This document shows positions 40,384 to 49,714 of a stretch of DNA of 64,000 bases, one piece after another. The position numbers and the translations under genes were made by a program. This DNA comes from CAZGAQ01 sp964523405. Lineage in GTDB: Bacteria; Planctomycetota; Phycisphaerae; UBA1845; Fen-1342. The DNA is taken from assembly GCA_964523405.1 (NCBI GenBank), contig CAZGAQ010000007.1, positions 98,245-162,244 of the forward strand, read 5' to 3'. The notes beneath the pieces were generated by a model. It saw only the letters and a program-made list of their open reading frames with translations, was not told the origin of the DNA and did not search any database. The stretch's first letter is position 1; every line of letters starts with the position of its first letter.

Positions 40384-40959
40384 ATGTCGTTCGCTCGGAA
40401 GGGATGGAGCACACTTGTCGTGCTGTTGGGCGCGAGTTGGAGTGCGTGGGCGCAGCTCCCCGCCGACACCAACGTGACCTATCTCATCCACGAATCCGCC
40501 GCGGACCCGAATAGCCCGGTTCTGCTGCGCGTCACCCTCAGTCTGCAGGCCCAGGACCAGGACGGCTCCAGCATCGGCTGGGCCGTCACGGGCATGTCGT
40601 TCGTACAGCCTGGTGTCGAAGGCGCGGCCGATCGCACCTGGAGCGAAACCGCGCCAACCCTGCCGACCGTTGACGGGCTGTGGTGGGTCGAGCATGCCGA
40701 CCCCAACGCTCCGCAGACCTCCGAATTCAGCTCGCCCCCCGCGCTCGCAGGGCGCGCCGCCGCCGCCGTGACGACGGAGGCCGATCTGGACTACGAGTTG
40801 GCCGGCACGGGCGGCACGGCCGTCACGTCCGAGCCGGGTATCATCACGGTGTCCCTGAATCACAAGTTCATGCAGGTTGGTGAGGCGATACCGCTCGCCG
40901 AGGGTACGGCCGAGCCGGTGGAGCTAGAGCCAACCACCCCCCCGCAGGGCGGCGACTGA
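40384..40959 (+). CDS. Small secreted protein of unknown function
   Basis: No family was recognised. The 191-residue product has a signal peptide (residues 1-23, ending A-W-A) and a compact beta-rich domain. It has a Pro/Glu-rich end (E-L-E-P-T-T-P-P-Q-G-G-D), which reads as a disordered acidic tail. The ATG at 40384 has AGGAG about 7 nt upstream. It converges with the kinase gene 20 bp away. Confidence 0.75.
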   Translation: MSFARKGWSTLVVLLGASWSAWAQLPADTNVTYLIHESAADPNSPVLLRVTLSLQAQDQDGSSIGWAVTGMSFVQPGVEGAADRTWSETAPTLPTVDGLWWVEHADPNAPQTSEFSSPPALAGRAAAAVTTEADLDYELAGTGGTAVTSEPGIITVSLNHKFMQVGEAIPLAEGTAEPVELEPTTPPQGGD

Positions 40960-40979
40960 GCCGTGCGGTCCCGTCCGGG

Positions 40980-43790
40980 TTACGGCGCATCCGCCTCGGC
41001 CTCCCGCGCGCGCTCGTCGAGAATCTCGAGATTGCGGTCAATCGCTGCCCGTGCCCGCTCGTACTCGCGCAGCACGGCGCTCATCCGCCCGCTCCGCTGC
41101 AGGCTGTCAAGGTGGAAGTCCGCCTCGCACAGCGCGTCCTTCGCCTGCGCATCACCCGCAGGCGAGCCCAGACTCATCTGCGCGGCCGCGAGGTTGGTCA
41201 GGTTCTCGACGACATCGCACTCGAGTTCCGGGTTCTCCGGGTTGTCCGCCAGCAGCTCCTCCCGAATGGCCAGCGCCCGACCGTAGTGCAGCAGGGCCTG
41301 CTCCGGGACGTTGTCACGACGCGACGCAATCCCCAGCCAGACCAGACTCGTGGCCAGGTCGCGTGCCCAGCGTGCGTTGCCCGGCTCCAGGGCACGCGCG
41401 CGAGCGGCGGCAGCGACGGCTTCGGTAAACGCCTCCCACGCTCCGGCCACCTCCCCGTCGCGGAGGGCCAGGTTTCCGCGCAGCTCCAGCGCGAACGCCA
41501 GCGTGCCGATCGCCTCCGTCGTGTCCCCGCGCGTTGCCATCAACTCGCGGGCGACGCGCACGGCGTGCTCGGCTTCCGTCCTGGCCCCGGCCAGGTCACC
41601 GTCGCGCACGAGTTGGTCGGCAATCCGATGGTGAACCCCGTACAGGTCGCGCGCCCAAACAAGCACGCGCGGGTCCAACTCGTGCAGCGTCTCACCAATC
41701 CGTGCCGCTCGCCGCCAGTAGTCCAGAGCCTCCGCCGTCCGCTTGTCGCCGGCCAGGAAGCCTCCCAGGTTCACGTACGCTGACATCAGAGCATAGCGCG
41801 CGTTCGTGTCCGCCGGGCGTGCCAGGCAGATGGCCTCGCGCAGTTCGGCGGACCGCCGATAGGATGCCAGCGCTTCGGCCGCTCGCCCAAGTCCGACCAG
41901 GGCCCGCGCGCGCCCGCTGTGTGCCCGCGCGACCTGGTCGTGTACGGGGCCGATGTCCCGTTCGAGCTCCGGTCCGTTCAGCGCCAGTCCGGCGTCGAAT
42001 TCCTCCAGGGCCGCGCGATGCTGGAGCGTCTGACCGAGCATGCCTGCGTATTCCAGGCGCAGTTCGAGCAGGGCCCGCCGCAATCCCACGTGGGCCGGCG
42101 CGGCACGCCGCGCGTCCTCCACCAGCGTGATTCCGTGCTCGAACGTGATGCCACCGTCGGCCTGGGTCGTCGCCAGCTTTCGATAAGTGCGCGCCGCTTC
42201 GATGACGCGCTCCGGGTCGTCGGGTGCCGCGCGCCAATGCGTGAGGCGTTCCCCGAGCAGCGCCTGGTAGCAGCGCTCCGCCTCCGCCTTCTGCCCCTGC
42301 AGCGCCGCGATGTCCCCCTGTTTCTCCAGCGTCCGCGCCGCCAGGTCCGCAAACGCCGGATCCCCCGCCACCAGCTCGCCCAGCCGCGGGATCGTCGCCG
42401 ATACCCCCGTCAGCAAATCATCACGCACCGCCACGCCGCCCGCGAGCGGCCGCAAGGACTCGTCCAGGTCCAGCACGCGATCAAACAGGTCGTACGCCAC
42501 GCGGGACGCCTTGCGCGCCTGATCGCGTTCACGCTGCGCAACGGCCAGCGCCCGCAAGACCGCCCCCACCGCCACCGCCGCGATGACGCAGAAGCTCGCC
42601 GCCACCGTCACCAGCCGCCGGTGTCGCCGCAGCGCCTTGCGCAGCATGTAGGCCCGGCTCCCGGCGCGGGCATGCACCGCGTCGCCGGCCAGGTAGCGCT
42701 CCAGGTCGGCCGCCAGCTCCGCCGCCGACTGGTAGCGTGCCCCCTTGTCCTTGCGCAGCGCCTTGAGCACGACGGCTTCCAGGTCGCGGTTCAGCTCCGC
42801 CGGTCGCTCGAAGTCACGGGTCAGCACCTGGTGCAGCGGGGCCGCATCCGCCGTGAGGATGGCCGCCTGCAGCCGCACCCAGCCCACGCTCGGGTCATGC
42901 GGCTGACAGCCCGTCAGCAGTTCGTACAGGACCACGCCCAGCGCATAGACGTCGGAACGCACATCGATGATCGCGTCCGGCGCCCCCACTTGCTCGGGGC
43001 TCATGTAGGGCAGCGTGCCGACGATCTGCCCGGTCTGCGAGTAGGTGGCCTCCGTCTCCGGCGCCCACGTGTCCTTCGCGAGCCCGAAATCCAGCACGCG
43101 CGGCACACCGTTCTCGTCCACGAGGACGTTGGCCGGATTCAGGTCGCGATGGATAATCCCGTTCTGGTGCGCGTAGTGCACCGCCTGGCACACCGGCATG
43201 CATAGCGCGACGATGGCGCGCGGCGACAGATCGTGCAGCAGCGCATAGTCCGTGATCGGCAGGCCGGCGACGTACTCCATGGCCAGAAAGGGCCGCCCCC
43301 GCACGACACCGTATTCGAACAGAGTCACGATGTTCGGGTGCCGCAGGCGTGAGGTGACCTCGGCTTCGCGCTCGAAGCGCGCCCGCTGGCGGTCCGACGC
43401 CAGGGGCCCATCGAGCAGCACCTTGATCGCCACGGCGCGCTTCGTCGCCACCTGCACGCCGCGATACACCGCCCCCTGCCCGCCATGCTGCAGTCGCTCA
43501 AGAATCTCGTAACCCACCAGCGCCCGCTCCAGGACGGCGCGCTCCTCATCGAGCACGCTCGCCCGGGCGTCGGGCGCTGCGGCCCGGCGTGTCGCCGCCT
43601 GCTGAGCGGCCTGAATCGCGCGGAGCACGCGGATGCGCTCCCCCAGCTCCGGCTGGAGGTCAGCGTGCGTGGCCTGGATGCGGGTGTCCCCGTCCGCAGC
43701 GTCCCCGCGCAGCAACTCCTGGACAATCGCTTCGATGCGCGCCGCACGCGCGGTTTGCGTCTCGCCCGGCTCTGGCGTGCCGTGCGCCAT
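40980..43790 (-). CDS. Membrane Ser/Thr protein kinase with TPR sensor region
   Basis: This 936-residue protein has an N-terminal segment, a kinase domain (about 93-370), one transmembrane helix (about 407-430) and a long helical TPR-like outer region. The kinase shows G-G-Q-G-A-V-Y-R, V-A-I-K (Lys123), D-F-G (Asp234) and M-S-P-E-Q. The catalytic loop is H-R-D-L-N-P-A-N, so the usual Lys is Asn218; Asp216 and Asn221 are kept. It lies 13 bp downstream of the ECF sigma gene and probably phosphorylates it or a partner, a pairing common in planctomycetes. Activity could be reduced by the substitution. Confidence 0.9.
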   Translation of the reverse strand: MAHGTPEPGETQTARAARIEAIVQELLRGDAADGDTRIQATHADLQPELGERIRVLRAIQAAQQAATRRAAAPDARASVLDEERAVLERALVGYEILERLQHGGQGAVYRGVQVATKRAVAIKVLLDGPLASDRQRARFEREAEVTSRLRHPNIVTLFEYGVVRGRPFLAMEYVAGLPITDYALLHDLSPRAIVALCMPVCQAVHYAHQNGIIHRDLNPANVLVDENGVPRVLDFGLAKDTWAPETEATYSQTGQIVGTLPYMSPEQVGAPDAIIDVRSDVYALGVVLYELLTGCQPHDPSVGWVRLQAAILTADAAPLHQVLTRDFERPAELNRDLEAVVLKALRKDKGARYQSAAELAADLERYLAGDAVHARAGSRAYMLRKALRRHRRLVTVAASFCVIAAVAVGAVLRALAVAQRERDQARKASRVAYDLFDRVLDLDESLRPLAGGVAVRDDLLTGVSATIPRLGELVAGDPAFADLAARTLEKQGDIAALQGQKAEAERCYQALLGERLTHWRAAPDDPERVIEAARTYRKLATTQADGGITFEHGITLVEDARRAAPAHVGLRRALLELRLEYAGMLGQTLQHRAALEEFDAGLALNGPELERDIGPVHDQVARAHSGRARALVGLGRAAEALASYRRSAELREAICLARPADTNARYALMSAYVNLGGFLAGDKRTAEALDYWRRAARIGETLHELDPRVLVWARDLYGVHHRIADQLVRDGDLAGARTEAEHAVRVARELMATRGDTTEAIGTLAFALELRGNLALRDGEVAGAWEAFTEAVAAAARARALEPGNARWARDLATSLVWLGIASRRDNVPEQALLHYGRALAIREELLADNPENPELECDVVENLTNLAAAQMSLGSPAGDAQAKDALCEADFHLDSLQRSGRMSAVLREYERARAAIDRNLEILDERAREAEADAP

Positions 43791-43803
43791 CGGCCACCCT
43801 CGC

Positions 43804-44421
43804 TCAGGTCACGCGCCAGCCGTCGGACGAACTCGAGCGGGCATCGCTGAAGAAACGCGTCGCCGGCCCCATCTTCTGTTGCAGCTCACGCAGCGCGCGG
43901 AACAGCAGGCTGTTCACAGCCGCCCGACTTCGCTGCATGACGCGGGCGATCTCGTCGTGCCCCAGCCCCTCCAGGTAGCGCAGCGTAATCACCTCGCGGT
44001 GTTCAGGCGGAAGCTCCGCCAAAGCCGCCTGCACCGCCCCGCGCGCCTCGCGCGAGGATAGCTCCCGGCTGGGCGTTCGACCCCGCGCGCAGAGGCGCGC
44101 GACCAGGCCATCCAGCGAGGCGCTCGGTACCTGCGCCGGCGCCACCGGCCGACCACCGCCGCGCTTTACCGCTTCCACGGTGCGCAGGGCGTCCACCAGT
44201 TTCGAGTTCGCCACCGCGGTCAACCAACCGCCCGCGTCCCGCACGTCCGCCGGCATGCGCTGACTGGCCGCGATCCAGACCTCCTGCAGCACATCGTCGA
44301 CGCTGACTAGGTCCTGGTGGCGACGGGGGATGCGGCGCTGCACGTACGCGTGCAGGGCATGGGCGTGTTCCAGGAGCACTCTCTGCAGATCGGCGGATTG
44401 GCTTCGTACAACGTCCGGCAT
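43804..44421 (-). CDS. ECF sigma factor paired with the Ser/Thr kinase
   Basis: This 205-residue protein has region 2 with H-Q-D-L-V-S-V-D-D-V-L-Q-E-V-W and G-G-W-L-T-A-V-A-N and region 4 with L-P-P-E-H-R-E-V-I-T-L-R-Y-L-E-G-L-G-H-D-E-I-A. It fits planctomycete ECF groups that lie beside a Ser/Thr kinase rather than a zinc anti-sigma factor. The ATG at 44421 is likely; a further start at 44466 is in frame. The kinase is the next gene, which suggests control of the sigma factor by phosphorylation (known for some such groups, not shown here). Confidence 0.88.
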   Translation of the reverse strand: MPDVVRSQSADLQRVLLEHAHALHAYVQRRIPRRHQDLVSVDDVLQEVWIAASQRMPADVRDAGGWLTAVANSKLVDALRTVEAVKRGGGRPVAPAQVPSASLDGLVARLCARGRTPSRELSSREARGAVQAALAELPPEHREVITLRYLEGLGHDEIARVMQRSRAAVNSLLFRALRELQQKMGPATRFFSDARSSSSDGWRVT

Positions 44422-44511
44422 AGGCCTGCTTCCACCATCGGCGGCCGCCAGCGGCGCGGCACACAAAAACCGCGCTCCGTCCGAGCGCGTAACGCGCCGC
44501 TTCCGTCAATC

Positions 44512-44539
44512 ATAGTAACGCCGTTGTGCGCTGACACAA
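44512..44539 (-). promoter_or_regulatory. Candidate promoter for the ECF-kinase pair
   Basis: On the minus strand TTGTGT (44534-44539) and TACTAT (44512-44517) are 16 bp apart, about 91 bp upstream of the ECF start at 44421. Confidence 0.35.
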
Positions 44540-44796
44540 AGCCGGATCATGCGTTCTCCGGTGCAGGAACCAGCCCGGGCACGGCCGAAACTCAAGCTGG
44601 GCGCGAGCTACCGGCGCCCGACCCGGGGGGAGTCGGGCGCTGGGGGGTTTGTGCGCGTCTGGCTGTGCCGTGTAACCAGGTTCTGCACAGAGACTTGTGG
44701 CCAAGACCGATGGCCCGGTTACGCCACGCACGCGACGATGCTGCGTTCCATCCGGAGCAGCCGCGACGAGCCTCCCTTTGCCCCGGCCCCGGGGCC

Positions 44797-44822
44797 CGGT
44801 CGACGCCTCCGGGCGTCGACCG
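44797..44822. repeat. 11-bp perfect palindrome 3' of pcrA
   Basis: CGGTCGACGCC and GGCGTCGACCG have a 4-base loop and are the strongest hairpin in this gap, 40 bp after the pcrA stop on the minus strand. There is no T-run, so it is a structural 3' end at best. Confidence 0.6.
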
Positions 44823-44862
44823 GCGCTGGGGCCCGCGCGGCGCCCCAACGCCTGAGACCGGC

Positions 44863-47286
44863 TCACCGCCGCTCCAGCCGGCGCACGGGCGCCAACTCCA
44901 GAATTAGGGTCTTTTCCCCATGCCCCGCGAACTTCACCGCGGCCCGCGTCTGACCCGGCGCCGGTCGAATCCATACGATCTGTCCCACCCCATACTGCTC
45001 ATGCTGCACGAGCATGCCCGGCTTCCAGCCCGCGAATTCCGCGCTGTCGCGCACGCCGTGTTCTCCGGGCTGCGCCTCCGCCCCCTCCCGCACCACATGC
45101 GGCTTGCGTCTTGGCCACGCCCGCGCCTCTTCATCCGCACTCGTCCCCTCCTCCTCCGTCGCGCGCGCTTTCCGCCGGCGCGGCGCGGTCTCCTCGTCCA
45201 CGGGACGAAACGCGTCCGCGTCCCCTTCCGCGGCGCGCGCCCGCAGCTTGCGCTTCGGCAACAACCGCGCGGCCTCGTCGGGCGGTAGATCATCCACGAC
45301 AACTTCGATGTCGTCACGCAACGCGTACCGGGCCGATCCTAGCGCCTGCTGAAACCCCTCCCACACCAGCCCCCCGTCGTCCAGCTCGGCCAGAAACTGC
45401 GACGCTGGCCGCGGTAGCGGCTGACCACGCACGACGCGCTCGGCCGCACGGGTCAGGTACAGTTGCTCCATGGCCCGCGTGAGCCCCACAAAGCACAGCC
45501 GCCGCTCTTCTTCGATCTCACGCCGCGCGGAGTCCAGCGCCCGCTCGTGCGGCAGCAGCCCTTGCTCCAACCCGACCAGAAACACGACCGGGAACTCCAG
45601 GCCTTTCGCGGCGTGCAGCGTCATCAACATGACCACACCGGCGTGCTCATCCACCTGGTCCTGGTCGCTCGCGAGGCTGACCCGCGTCAGAAACTCTTCC
45701 AGCGTCGCGTCCGCGCTCTCCTGTTCGTAGCGCAGGGCCGCCGTCACCAGTTCCTGCACGTTCGCCAGCCGGTCCTCGCCGCCGGCCTCCCGCTCGCGCC
45801 GCAGCTCGTCCTCCAGCCCGGATTCCGTCAGCACCAGGCTCACCGCCTCCGGCACACGCAGCGCCAGCGCCGCACGCAGCCGGTCGAGCCGCTCCACGAA
45901 CGCCCCCACACGCTTGGCAGCGGCCCCCAGCGACGGCACCGTGTCCGCCACGCGCAGCACCGTCATCAGCGTCACCCGCTTCTCGGCCGCACAGGTCTGC
46001 AGCCGCTCCAGCGACGTCTTGCCGATGCCGCGCGCCGGGGTATTGATGATCCGCAGCAGCGCCACGTCGTCGGCCGGATTGACCAGCACCCGCAGGTACG
46101 CGAGCACGTCGCGGATTTCCTTGCGGTTGTAGAACTCCACACCCCGGGCGATCTTGTAGGGGATGCCGCGCTCCCGCAGCGCGTCTTCCAGCCCGCGCGA
46201 CACTGCGTTGATGCGGTAGAAGATGGCGAAGTCGCTCCACGGCCGGCCGGCCACGTGCCCTTCGCGAATCCTCCGGGCGATCTGCTCCGCCTCGTCGTAA
46301 CCGCTGCCGAACTGCCAGACGTGCACCGGCGCGCCGTCATCCCGCGCGGTCCACAGCTCCTTGTGTTTGCGCTGCGTGTTCTGGGCTATCAGCCGCGACG
46401 CCACCTTCAGAATGTTCCCGGCCGACCGGTAGTTCTGCTCCAGCCGGACGACTTTCGCGTCCGGGTAGTCGCGCTCGAACTCGAGGATATTGCGAATGTT
46501 GGCGCCGCGCCAGGCGTAGATGCTCTGATCCGGATCGCCCGTCGCGCAGATATTCCCATGGTGCTGCGAAAGATACCGGGCCATCAGGTACTGCGCGTGG
46601 TTGGTGTCCTGATACTCATCGATTAGCAGGTAGCGAAAGCGGATGTTCAGCCGCTCCGTCACGTCCGCGTGCGTGCCCAACACCAGCGCGACCTTCATGA
46701 GCAGGTCGTCAAAGTCGACGGCGTTGCGCTGTTCCAGAAGCTGCTGGTACGCCTCATACACCCGTGCCACCGCCTGCGCCTCGAACCAGTCCGCCTGAGC
46801 GGCAACCTGCTCGGCCGTCTGCAGCTTGTTCTTCGCGGCGCTGATCGCCGCGCGGACCGCGTCCGGCCGCACGAGCGCCTCGCTGACCCGGCAAATCTCC
46901 AGCGCCTCTTTCACGACCCGCAGGGCATCGTCCTCGTCATAGATCGTGAACCCCGCCTGCACGCGGGCCAGCGGTCCCAGCTCGCGCAGCAGCCGCACCC
47001 CCAGGGCGTGGAACGTGTAGACCCACATCCCGCGACCCACCCCGAGGGCTTCGATGCGCTTCCGCATCTCGTCCGCGGCCTTGTTCGTGAACGTGATCGC
47101 GAGAATGTTGTGCGCCGGTACGCCGGAGCGCACGAGCTGCGCGGCGCGGCGCGTAATGACGCGCGTCTTGCCACTGCCCGGACCGGCGATCACCAGCAGC
47201 GGGCCGTCGCGGTGGGTGACGGCCGCGCGCTGCGGCTCGTTCAGGTCCGCCAGGAGCGCGTCCGGTGAGGCGTCTTGCGAAGGCAT
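44863..47286 (-). CDS. pcrA: UvrD/PcrA-family DNA helicase
   Basis: This 807-residue helicase has Walker A A-G-P-G-S-G-K-T, motif II D-E-Y-Q-D-T-N, motif III G-D-P-D-Q-S-I-Y-A-W-R-G-A, motif IV Q-N-Y-R-S, motif V L-H-A-A-K-G-L-E-F and motif VI V-G-L-T-R-A. The C-terminal end has V-Q-H-E-Q-Y-G-V-G-Q-I-V, the Tudor-like RNA polymerase-binding segment seen in PcrA/UvrD. A charged, low-complexity linker (about residues 675-750) precedes it. It likely serves repair and removal of stalled complexes. The ATG at 47286 gives the normal N-terminus; a longer frame adds 30 low-complexity residues. Confidence 0.92.
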   Translation of the reverse strand: MPSQDASPDALLADLNEPQRAAVTHRDGPLLVIAGPGSGKTRVITRRAAQLVRSGVPAHNILAITFTNKAADEMRKRIEALGVGRGMWVYTFHALGVRLLRELGPLARVQAGFTIYDEDDALRVVKEALEICRVSEALVRPDAVRAAISAAKNKLQTAEQVAAQADWFEAQAVARVYEAYQQLLEQRNAVDFDDLLMKVALVLGTHADVTERLNIRFRYLLIDEYQDTNHAQYLMARYLSQHHGNICATGDPDQSIYAWRGANIRNILEFERDYPDAKVVRLEQNYRSAGNILKVASRLIAQNTQRKHKELWTARDDGAPVHVWQFGSGYDEAEQIARRIREGHVAGRPWSDFAIFYRINAVSRGLEDALRERGIPYKIARGVEFYNRKEIRDVLAYLRVLVNPADDVALLRIINTPARGIGKTSLERLQTCAAEKRVTLMTVLRVADTVPSLGAAAKRVGAFVERLDRLRAALALRVPEAVSLVLTESGLEDELRREREAGGEDRLANVQELVTAALRYEQESADATLEEFLTRVSLASDQDQVDEHAGVVMLMTLHAAKGLEFPVVFLVGLEQGLLPHERALDSARREIEEERRLCFVGLTRAMEQLYLTRAAERVVRGQPLPRPASQFLAELDDGGLVWEGFQQALGSARYALRDDIEVVVDDLPPDEAARLLPKRKLRARAAEGDADAFRPVDEETAPRRRKARATEEEGTSADEEARAWPRRKPHVVREGAEAQPGEHGVRDSAEFAGWKPGMLVQHEQYGVGQIVWIRPAPGQTRAAVKFAGHGEKTLILELAPVRRLERR

Positions 47287-47510
47287 GCTGTCATATACTC
47301 GCCCCAACACCGGGCGTCCACTGCGTCCCGCCTCGCTTGCGGGTGCGCCGGATTGACTTCCCCGCGCGGGCGACAAGAATCAGGCGTGGGTCGAGCGTCC
47401 CTCGACACGGACCCGTCTTGAACCGATGTTCCCGCCGCGGGCGCACACCGGTCGCCCTGCCCGCCGCCGGCTGACTTCCCGGCGGCCAGTCGCGGCACGA
47501 GGTACAGCGC

Positions 47511-49652
47511 GTGACGAATGTGGCGCAGCCTGCAGTCACCAACCAGCTCGACCGGGCCACGTCGCCATACCTGCGGCAGCACGCCGCCCAGCCGGTGCAT
47601 TGGCAGGAGTGGGGGCCCACGGCGCTGGCGCTGGCTCGCCAGACGGACAAGCCGATCTTCCTGAGCATCGGCTACTCCGCCTGCCATTGGTGCCACGTCA
47701 TGGCGCGCGAGAGTTTCACGGACCCCGACATCGCCGCCGTCCTGAACGCGTTTTTCGTCAACATCAAGGTCGACCGCGAGGAACGCCCGGACCTCGACGA
47801 GATCTACATGCAGGCAACACTCGCGCTCAACGAGGGTCAGGGCGGCTGGCCGATGAGCGTGTGGCTCACGCCGGACCTCAAGCCGTTCTTCGCCGGCACG
47901 TATTTCCCGCCCGCCGCACGCTGGGGCCGCCCCGGTTTCAAGGATTTGTGCCAGCGCATCGGCGAAGTCTGGCGCGCGCACCGGACGGACATTGCCACCC
48001 AGGCGGACAAACTGGCTGAAGTGGTGCGCACCAACTTGCGGGCGACGTCGTCCGGCGAACCCCCCGCCCTGGGCCCGCTCGTCACCGAGACGGCGCTCGG
48101 CCTGGCGCGCAGCTTCGACCCGGACAACGGCGGACTCACGGGCGGCGGCTCGCACAAGTTCCCGCCCAGCATGGCCCTCGACCTCCTGCTGCGCACCGCC
48201 GCGCGCCTGCCACCCGACGATGCCCAGCGGCAACAACTGGTTGACCTGGCCCAGCTCACCCTGGACCGCATGGCCGAGGGCGGCATCTACGATCAGCTCG
48301 CCGGCGGCATCCATCGCTACAGCACGGATGTGGAATGGCACGTGCCGCATTTCGAGAAGATGCTCTACGATCAGGCGCTGGTCAGTCGCATCTACCTCGA
48401 TGGCTATCAATTCACGCGCCGCCCCTTGTACGCGCGCATCGCCCGCGAAATCCTGGACTACGTCCTCGCCGACCTACGGGATGCCGCCGGCGGTTTCTAC
48501 AGCTCACGCGACGCCGACAGTCAAGGCCAGGAGGGGCGCTACTACGTCTGGAGCCGCGACGAAGTGCTCGCCGCCCTCGGCCCCGACGACGGGCGCCTGC
48601 TGTGCTGCTACTTCGACATCACGGAACTGGGCAATTGGAACGATCCCCACCAGCCCGGCGTCGCCAAAAGCATCCCGCGCGTCTTGCGGTGCGCCGAGAC
48701 GGCCGCCCGCTTGCATCGCCTGGAGCTACCCGAGCTGCAGGAGCGTCTGGCGCGGGGCCGGCAAAAGCTGTTGGCCGTCCGTCAGAGTCGCATCCCGCCC
48801 GCGCTGGATGACAAGATCCTCTGCGAATGGAACGGACTGATGCTCGGGAGTCTCGCGCGCGGCGGTTGCGTGCTCGGCGAGCCGCGCTTTCTCGACGCTG
48901 CCGCCCGGGCCGCTGACTTCCTTTGGGAACACCATTATGTCGCCGGACGTCTGCGGCGCTCGTCGCGCGCGGGACACGCGTCGCCCGGGGCCTTCCTGAG
49001 CGACTACGCGGCCTTCACCGACGGTCTGCTCGAGCTGTACGAGGCCACGTTCGCACCCCACTGGCTCGCGCGCGCGCTGCAGCTCACGCACGCCCTCGTT
49101 GAGCACCACTGGGACCGGGACCACGGCGGCTTCTTCTTCACCGCGCACGATCACGAGGATCTGATCGCCCGCAGCAAAGATGCCCACGACAACGCCGTGC
49201 CGTCCGGCAACTCGCTGGCGCTGCTGAACCTCCTGCGCCTTGCCGCGCTGACGGGCGACTCCAGTTGGCAGGATCTCGCGCAACAACAGATGGCCGCCTT
49301 CGCCGCCGACGTCGCCCGCGCGCCCTGGGCGGCGGAGCGTTTCCTCGCCGCCGTGGACTTCGCGCAGCAGTCACCGGTGGAAACCACAATCGTCGGCGAC
49401 CCCGCGCTCCCGGCCACGCGCGCCCTGCTCGCGGAGGTCCACGCCACGTACCTGCCGAACCGCGTCCTGGTCTGTTACGACCCCGCCGGCAGCGATTGCC
49501 AGCCACCCAGCGAACTCGCCGCACCGTCGCTGCGCTCAGCATACCGCCAGGTCGCTGGGCAACCCACGGCCTACGTCTGTCGGGCGCGGCGTTGCCACCC
49601 CCCCGTCACAAGCCCTTCGGAGTTGCGCGCGCTCCTCGACGCTGCCCCCTGA
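47511..49652 (+). CDS. Thioredoxin-fold DUF255 protein (YyaL-like)
   Basis: This 713-residue protein has the N-terminal thioredoxin-like domain of the YyaL/SSP411 family: Y-S-A-C-H-W-C-H-V-M (Cys58, Cys61), then V-D-R-E-E-R-P-D-L-D and G-G-W-P-M-S-V-W-L-T-P. A long alpha/alpha toroid part follows with H-F-E-K-M-L-Y-D-Q-A and D-A-D-S-Q-G-Q-E-G. The CHWC motif differs from CGPC of true thioredoxins; the family's reaction is not established. The start is GTG at 47511 with GAGG 8 nt upstream. It reads away from pcrA. Confidence 0.9.
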   Translation: MTNVAQPAVTNQLDRATSPYLRQHAAQPVHWQEWGPTALALARQTDKPIFLSIGYSACHWCHVMARESFTDPDIAAVLNAFFVNIKVDREERPDLDEIYMQATLALNEGQGGWPMSVWLTPDLKPFFAGTYFPPAARWGRPGFKDLCQRIGEVWRAHRTDIATQADKLAEVVRTNLRATSSGEPPALGPLVTETALGLARSFDPDNGGLTGGGSHKFPPSMALDLLLRTAARLPPDDAQRQQLVDLAQLTLDRMAEGGIYDQLAGGIHRYSTDVEWHVPHFEKMLYDQALVSRIYLDGYQFTRRPLYARIAREILDYVLADLRDAAGGFYSSRDADSQGQEGRYYVWSRDEVLAALGPDDGRLLCCYFDITELGNWNDPHQPGVAKSIPRVLRCAETAARLHRLELPELQERLARGRQKLLAVRQSRIPPALDDKILCEWNGLMLGSLARGGCVLGEPRFLDAAARAADFLWEHHYVAGRLRRSSRAGHASPGAFLSDYAAFTDGLLELYEATFAPHWLARALQLTHALVEHHWDRDHGGFFFTAHDHEDLIARSKDAHDNAVPSGNSLALLNLLRLAALTGDSSWQDLAQQQMAAFAADVARAPWAAERFLAAVDFAQQSPVETTIVGDPALPATRALLAEVHATYLPNRVLVCYDPAGSDCQPPSELAAPSLRSAYRQVAGQPTAYVCRARRCHPPVTSPSELRALLDAAP

Positions 49653-49714
49653 GTCCACCCGCGCGGCGCGCGGTCGCCCGTACTCTTCCCGCCCTACGCG
49701 GGTACGATACCGCC

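Larger units (their letters stand above)
44422..44862. other. Intergenic region, 441 bp, with promoter and hairpin
   Basis: The region lies upstream of the ECF gene and downstream of pcrA, both minus strand. It contains the promoter candidate and the palindrome described separately. No gene was seen. Confidence 0.4.
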
